Below are positions 27,744 through 31,256 of a DNA stretch of 31,256 nucleotides, piece after piece. The DNA lies in IMG/VR virus record IMGVR_UViG_3300021093_000248, positions 1-31,256 of that record. One strand, given 5' to 3'. Made by a program: the position numbers and the translations under genes. The stretch's first letter is position 1. Every line of letters begins with the position of its first letter. The notes below the pieces were generated by a model. The model was not told where the DNA came from and did not search any database. It saw only the letters and a list, made by a program, of their open reading frames with translations. The DNA is from a virus.

Positions 27744-28466
27744 TTAAAGACCGGCTTCCCTCTTCAGCACTGCTGCGAGTTCAGGGTCTTGGGCGGACAG
27801 CATCATCTGCTGCGTTAAGTTAATACTACCTTCCTTCCAAGGATTATTCATACCTGGAGCGACAGTAGAAGTTGGGTTGGGCTTGGCGCCCATGCCAGCG
27901 GCAGAACTTGGCTTGAAGTGATGTTCAAAGCCGGAGCCGGGATTTTTCAGGTTGTTTAGATATGCCTGAAGGTCTTGTTCCACGCCGCCGTTGAGGACGA
28001 CGACGCTGCCGGTTTCGTTTTTGCGGAGGTTACCTTGGAGCAACATCAGCATTTGCTCGGCGTTGATTGCGCCAGCCTGACTGATGGCGGCCATGGCCGC
28101 TGTTCGCATCGTGGCGGCTTCGTTTGAGTTGCGAAGGTCCTCAAGTTGGCGGTTCAGATCGGCGATTTGCTGATCTTTTTCTTGCGCCGTTTTGTTGGCC
28201 TCTTCCCACAGATCTTTCCACTGGCCTTGGTCTTGGAGGACTTTTTTGCGTTGGTCGTCCTGCTTTTTGTAGACCTCGTCTAGCTTGGCCTTGATGCCTT
28301 GGAAACGTTCCTCGGCTTCAGCGGATTGGGCTTTCAAGGCTTGGATCTGGGACTCGTACTCAGCCTTGATGCCGGTGACATCAGGGGTGGGTTGAGCGGT
28401 GTCGGCTCCAGCCACGGGCTGGGGTGGAGTCGCCACAGGCGTCTCCTGGATGACTTGCTCTTCCAT
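27744..28466 (-). CDS. Scaffolding protein, 240 aa
   Basis: An acidic Pro/Thr-rich N-terminus is followed by a long coiled coil (about residues 32-115: KAEYESQIQALKAQSAEAEE and EKDQQIADLNRQLEDLRNSN). The C-terminal part contains GFEHHFKPSSAAGMGAKP and ends QDPELAAVLKREAGL. Scaffolds organise capsid assembly and leave the head. Its position directly upstream of the capsid gene supports the call. A small palindrome (GCCTCAGTGAGGC) lies at its stop codon. Confidence 0.85.
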   Translation of the reverse strand: MEEQVIQETPVATPPQPVAGADTAQPTPDVTGIKAEYESQIQALKAQSAEAEERFQGIKAKLDEVYKKQDDQRKKVLQDQGQWKDLWEEANKTAQEKDQQIADLNRQLEDLRNSNEAATMRTAAMAAISQAGAINAEQMLMLLQGNLRKNETGSVVVLNGGVEQDLQAYLNNLKNPGSGFEHHFKPSSAAGMGAKPNPTSTVAPGMNNPWKEGSINLTQQMMLSAQDPELAAVLKREAGL

Positions 28467-28469
28467 GCG

Positions 28470-28655
28470 TTAGAACTCGGGGATTTCAGGGGTTTCGGTG
28501 ACAAACACAGGCTCGCTGGTGGCCTTTTTGCCAGCCTTGCGGGCGGGTTTTTCGGGGGCGGGTTCTGCTTTTGCAGCCCGCGCAGCTTCATCCATTTCGA
28601 CCATTTCCCAGTGGAAACTGCCGTCTGGTTGCTGCACGTAATCCAGGCTTTTCAC
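28470..28655 (-). CDS. Small hypothetical protein, 61 aa, start uncertain
   Basis: Starts at GTG 28655 (MKSLDYVQQPDGSFHWEMVE), followed by a Lys/Ala/Pro-rich low-complexity tail. The frame stays open upstream for 11 more codons (KRTFYSPL...), directly after a TAG, without a standard start; the true N-terminus may have been lost or may use a rare codon. It precedes the scaffold by three bases. No family recognised. Confidence 0.55.
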   Translation of the reverse strand: MKSLDYVQQPDGSFHWEMVEMDEAARAAKAEPAPEKPARKAGKKATSEPVFVTETPEIPEF

Positions 28656-28700
28656 CAGCGGACTGTAGAAAGTGCGCTTCTAGTCTAGAACAAAAGAAGA

Positions 28701-29771
28701 TTAGGTAATCGTTGCGCCAACGTCGTCGACACCTGCGGGAGAGAGATTTACCCATGCGCTTCCTGTGTAACCCTCGAAGCAGCCGGCGGTTGTGTTGAAA
28801 CGGATCATGCCGGTGGCTGGAATGCCAGGGCGTTGGGCGGTGGTGCCAGTTGGAGCTTGGATGTATTGGTTGGTGGTGTAAAAGGTGCTGTTGAGGGAGA
28901 CAACACCACTAGATACGGAGATTCCAGTGCCGGCCGTTACGGTGGCGTTACTGCCGGCGGGGCCTTGGGGGCCGGTATCTCCTGTAGGGCCTTGAATACC
29001 TTGAGGGCCTTGATCGCCTGTATCGCCTTTATCTCCTTTGTCGCCTTTAGGACCAGTAGCGCCGGTTGGACCTGTGGCGCCAGTTGGACCTTGATCACCT
29101 TGGGGACCGGGATCGCCTTGAGGACCTTGGGCGCCGGTTGCACCAGTGGGGCCGGCTGGACCTGTGGGACCGGTGGCGCCGGTTAAACCTTGAGGACCGG
29201 TATCGCCTTGAGGACCGATAGCACCAGCTGGACCGGTTTCGCCTTGGGGGCCGGCAGGACCGGTTAGGCCGATGGGACCCTGGTCGCCTTGTGGACCTTG
29301 TGGGCCTTGGGAACCGGTCGCTCCGGTGGGGCCGGCGGGGCCAGTTTCACCTTGAGGACCGATTGCTCCTGTTGATCCAGCTGGACCTGCAGGACCGGCG
29401 GGACCAATCGCGCCAGTGGGACCGGTAGGACCAGTGGGACCTGTTGGGCCGGCGAGGCCTGCAGGTCCTTGTGGACCGGCAGGACCGGCAGTTCCATCGC
29501 CGAGGTTGCCGCCGATTGTGAGTTGAGTCGTACGGATACGACCCTGCATGTCCTTGGTGCCGAGTGCAACGGGTTCGGCAGGCCAACCACTGCTGGATTT
29601 GGGGCCGTATAGCTGTTTGGTGCGGCGGTCGATGTACCAGTCGCCGCTGTTGCCTGTGTCGCCGGGGGGACCGTCGCCAGATAGCAACGTGGTGAGGTTT
29701 TTGAGTTTTTTGCTAAGTTTGACGAGTGCGGTGACTTGGGCCAGCGTCAGGTAATCCTGTTTGGTGGCCAT
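28701..29771 (-). CDS. Collagen-like fibre protein, 356 aa
   Basis: Residues 1-35 are a helical N-terminus ([20 protein letters not shown]), then [16 protein letters not shown], a short motif often found before phage collagen-like shafts. About 61 Gly-X-Y triplets follow (residues 91-273), rich in Pro, Thr and Ala plus KGDKGDKGD. The C-terminal head has [16 protein letters not shown] and [12 protein letters not shown], the module also present in the fibre at 13583. Expected trimeric, probably an adhesive fibre on the head or neck. Placement between portal and scaffold is unusual. Confidence 0.88.
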   Translation of the reverse strand: MATKQDYLTLAQVTALVKLSKKLKNLTTLLSGDGPPGDTGNSGDWYIDRRTKQLYGPKSSSGWPAEPVALGTKDMQGRIRTTQLTIGGNLGDGTAGPAGPQGPAGLAGPTGPTGPTGPTGAIGPAGPAGPAGSTGAIGPQGETGPAGPTGATGSQGPQGPQGDQGPIGLTGPAGPQGETGPAGAIGPQGDTGPQGLTGATGPTGPAGPTGATGAQGPQGDPGPQGDQGPTGATGPTGATGPKGDKGDKGDTGDQGPQGIQGPTGDTGPQGPAGSNATVTAGTGISVSSGVVSLNSTFYTTNQYIQAPTGTTAQRPGIPATGMIRFNTTAGCFEGYTGSAWVNLSPAGVDDVGATIT

Positions 29772-29775
29772 TGCG

Positions 29776-31256
29776 TCAACCCATCATTGCTTGAATCAGT
29801 CTCTCTACCTGATCGGTAGAAAGTCCTTCGCGTTCTTCCTCTGTGGCTTCCTCTTCGGCGGATTCAGGGGCTTCGGAAAACTCGTCCTCGCCGTTAAGCA
29901 TTGACATTCCAGACGAGAGGATTTCGCCTTGGCGGAGGATGTCGCGGAACTCTTCGCGGTCGATGACTTGTTGCGCGAACAAGGCCGTCAGAGCCGTAAT
30001 GTCTTGGCCGATGAGGCGATCGATGTCGAAGTCGCGGCTGACGTAGACCTTGGGGGGTTCCAGTTGGAGGTAGGCGGCGGCGAGGTTGAAGGCGCCTTGG
30101 AGGGTTTGCTGGAGATCTAGGGAGACCATGGACAGCATGGAGTTGGTGTCGACGCGATCAAGGCGGCGGGCATCGGCAGATTCGGCGACAAATTTTTGCT
30201 GGCTCAGAGTGCTGATGCCGAGCGTCGCCATCTGCATCTGGAGTTCTTTGATTTCGGAGGATTGGGCCTCGAAAGCACTTGATGCAGGCTCCACGTAATA
30301 AGCCTTGTTGCCGGGCTGCATCGCCAACGCATAATTAACGCTGATAGCAAGGTCCTTGGTCTGGTCGTCCCAGCCTTCGAGGACGAGCATGGGTTGGCTG
30401 GCGACATGGAGGCTATGAATGAGGTCGGCTTGGCGCTGGAAGTGGGCCAGGTTTAGGTAGGCAATGTCCAGCAGAGGCGGTTTGCTTACCAGGGTGTCGA
30501 CTTTGTTGGAATACAGGGTGACTAGGGGGATTTCGCCGAGGCTGTACGAGCCAGATTCGATCAGTTCGTAGTCGCCGCCGGTGGGGCCGGTGATGTTGAA
30601 GGAGTTGGGGTACGGCATTTGTCCGTACATGTCCTTGCGGCTTTCCTGCTGGCGGTAGATCTCGTAGCGGCCGGGCTCGATGACGCGGACTTGGTCGTAC
30701 ACCTTTTCGCCGAAGCGGCCGTCGGGGACGATGGCTTTTTCGGCAATGCGAATCTGGATCAGCTTGCCGTAGTTGACCTCGCGGTCCAAACGCCAACCGT
30801 AGACGTTTTGGGGTTCGACCTCGATCCAGTAGGGGCGGCGGTTAAGGGCGCGTTCCTCGGCGAGGCTGCGGGCTCCGGTTGGGGCGGGGAAATCGACCAG
30901 CGTGTGGCAGTGGCCGTAGGTCAGCGCGCAGATCAGGAGGCGGCGGGCGTACTCATCAAGGTCGGAGCCACAGCCGTCGACGTCCTTGGCGAAAATTTCG
31001 CTCCAGTAGGGGTCGCCTTCGAGGACGATCGGTTTGCGGAGGACCAGACCGGCGGCGGCACGCACCAGACGTTGGGTGAAGGGAGAGAAGACGGCGCGGT
31101 TGACGCGGGCCAGGTAGGCCGTGTAGTCCTCGCGGGGTTCTAGGGGGAGGAAGGTTTCGCTGTTTTCGCGCAGGTATTCGGTGCCGAGGGTGACGGCTTT
31201 CATGATTTCCCAGCCGCGCATCATGTCCAGCACGGCGCGGGTCCGCGAGAACGGTG
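29776..31256 (-). CDS. Portal protein (DUF4055-like), partial
   Basis: The dodecameric ring through which DNA enters and leaves the head. The frame is open to the window edge ([18 protein letters not shown]), so the 5' end is missing; the visible part is about 493 codons. Patterns include [60 protein letters not shown] and [20 protein letters not shown], like DUF4055-type portals, with an acidic C-terminus. The next gene outside the window would be expected to be terminase. Confidence 0.8.
   Translation of the reverse strand, partial: PFSRTRAVLDMMRGWEIMKAVTLGTEYLRENSETFLPLEPREDYTAYLARVNRAVFSPFTQRLVRAAAGLVLRKPIVLEGDPYWSEIFAKDVDGCGSDLDEYARRLLICALTYGHCHTLVDFPAPTGARSLAEERALNRRPYWIEVEPQNVYGWRLDREVNYGKLIQIRIAEKAIVPDGRFGEKVYDQVRVIEPGRYEIYRQQESRKDMYGQMPYPNSFNITGPTGGDYELIESGSYSLGEIPLVTLYSNKVDTLVSKPPLLDIAYLNLAHFQRQADLIHSLHVASQPMLVLEGWDDQTKDLAISVNYALAMQPGNKAYYVEPASSAFEAQSSEIKELQMQMATLGISTLSQQKFVAESADARRLDRVDTNSMLSMVSLDLQQTLQGAFNLAAAYLQLEPPKVYVSRDFDIDRLIGQDITALTALFAQQVIDREEFRDILRQGEILSSGMSMLNGEDEFSEAPESAEEEATEEEREGLSTDQVERLIQAMMG

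Noticed and set aside
26746-27747. 333-codon plus-strand frame opposite the capsid gene
   Set aside because: A mirror of the capsid codon pattern in GC-rich DNA; the capsid gene on the other strand has domains, a strong ribosome site and the right context.
29000-29480. CRISPR-like or satellite repeat in the collagen gene
   Set aside because: The periodicity is 9 bases from Gly-X-Y codons, without equal repeats and spacers.
30619-31143. 174-codon plus-strand frame opposite the portal gene
   Set aside because: Antisense shadow: low-complexity Ala/Val/Gly/Asp sequence and no ribosome site.

Overview
The window is a continuous piece of a tailed double-stranded DNA phage with a long non-contractile (siphovirus-type) tail. 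The tail genes follow the lambda order: tail terminator, tube, frameshifted assembly chaperone, tape measure, then M-, L-, K-, I- and J-like proteins. Several small proteins and fibre domains (a 49-residue basic protein, a 51-residue protein starting MDPQTLDNWRK, a C39-type peptidase, a collagen-like fibre) resemble ones I associate with cyanophages. A Synechococcus/Cyanobium-type host is therefore my best guess, but this rests on memory and no search was possible. No integrase, lysogeny repressor, terminase, helicase or primase is visible, and the portal gene runs off the right edge.

Layout. Positions 1-480 hold no convincing gene but carry eight copies of a TTTTCCG element in both orientations, then a promoter-like site and a hairpin terminator. 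Positions 513-8108 are plus-strand early genes, mostly small and overlapping: an AT-rich gene of unknown function, two ribbon-helix-helix-like proteins, a helix-turn-helix protein, dCTP deaminase, a DUF3310 protein, a zinc-ribbon/HTH/Cys4 regulator, a family A DNA polymerase with a proofreading domain, and many unknown proteins. At about 8.1 kb the direction reverses. Positions 8093-10371 hold a probable lysis region (C39-like peptidase, two small membrane proteins), interrupted by a plus-strand HNH endonuclease with its own promoter-like dyad. Positions 10371-14164 hold small proteins and four short fibres interleaved with three small chaperone-like proteins. Positions 14188-20200 encode the tail tip, 20200-25037 the tape measure, chaperone, tube and terminator, 25034-26509 the neck, and 26596-31256 the capsid protein, scaffold, a collagen-like fibre and the portal.

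The late genes form one minus-strand cluster read right to left. It is punctuated by terminator-then-promoter pairs just after the major capsid gene and just after the tube gene, which lets those two very abundant proteins be made in separate amounts. Promoter-like sites on both strands share an extended -10 of the form TGCTAYWST, often inside a dyad built on CTACTGT. This suggests one phage or host regulator reads many of them.

The points most worth following up are the TTTTCCG array, the CTACTGT dyad/promoter family, a canonical -1 slippery site (CCCAAAG) joining the two chaperone frames, an overlapping small gene that seems to need a CTG start, a set of five fibre-like genes, the zinc-ribbon regulator, and sharp AT-rich patches inside otherwise GC-rich genes.
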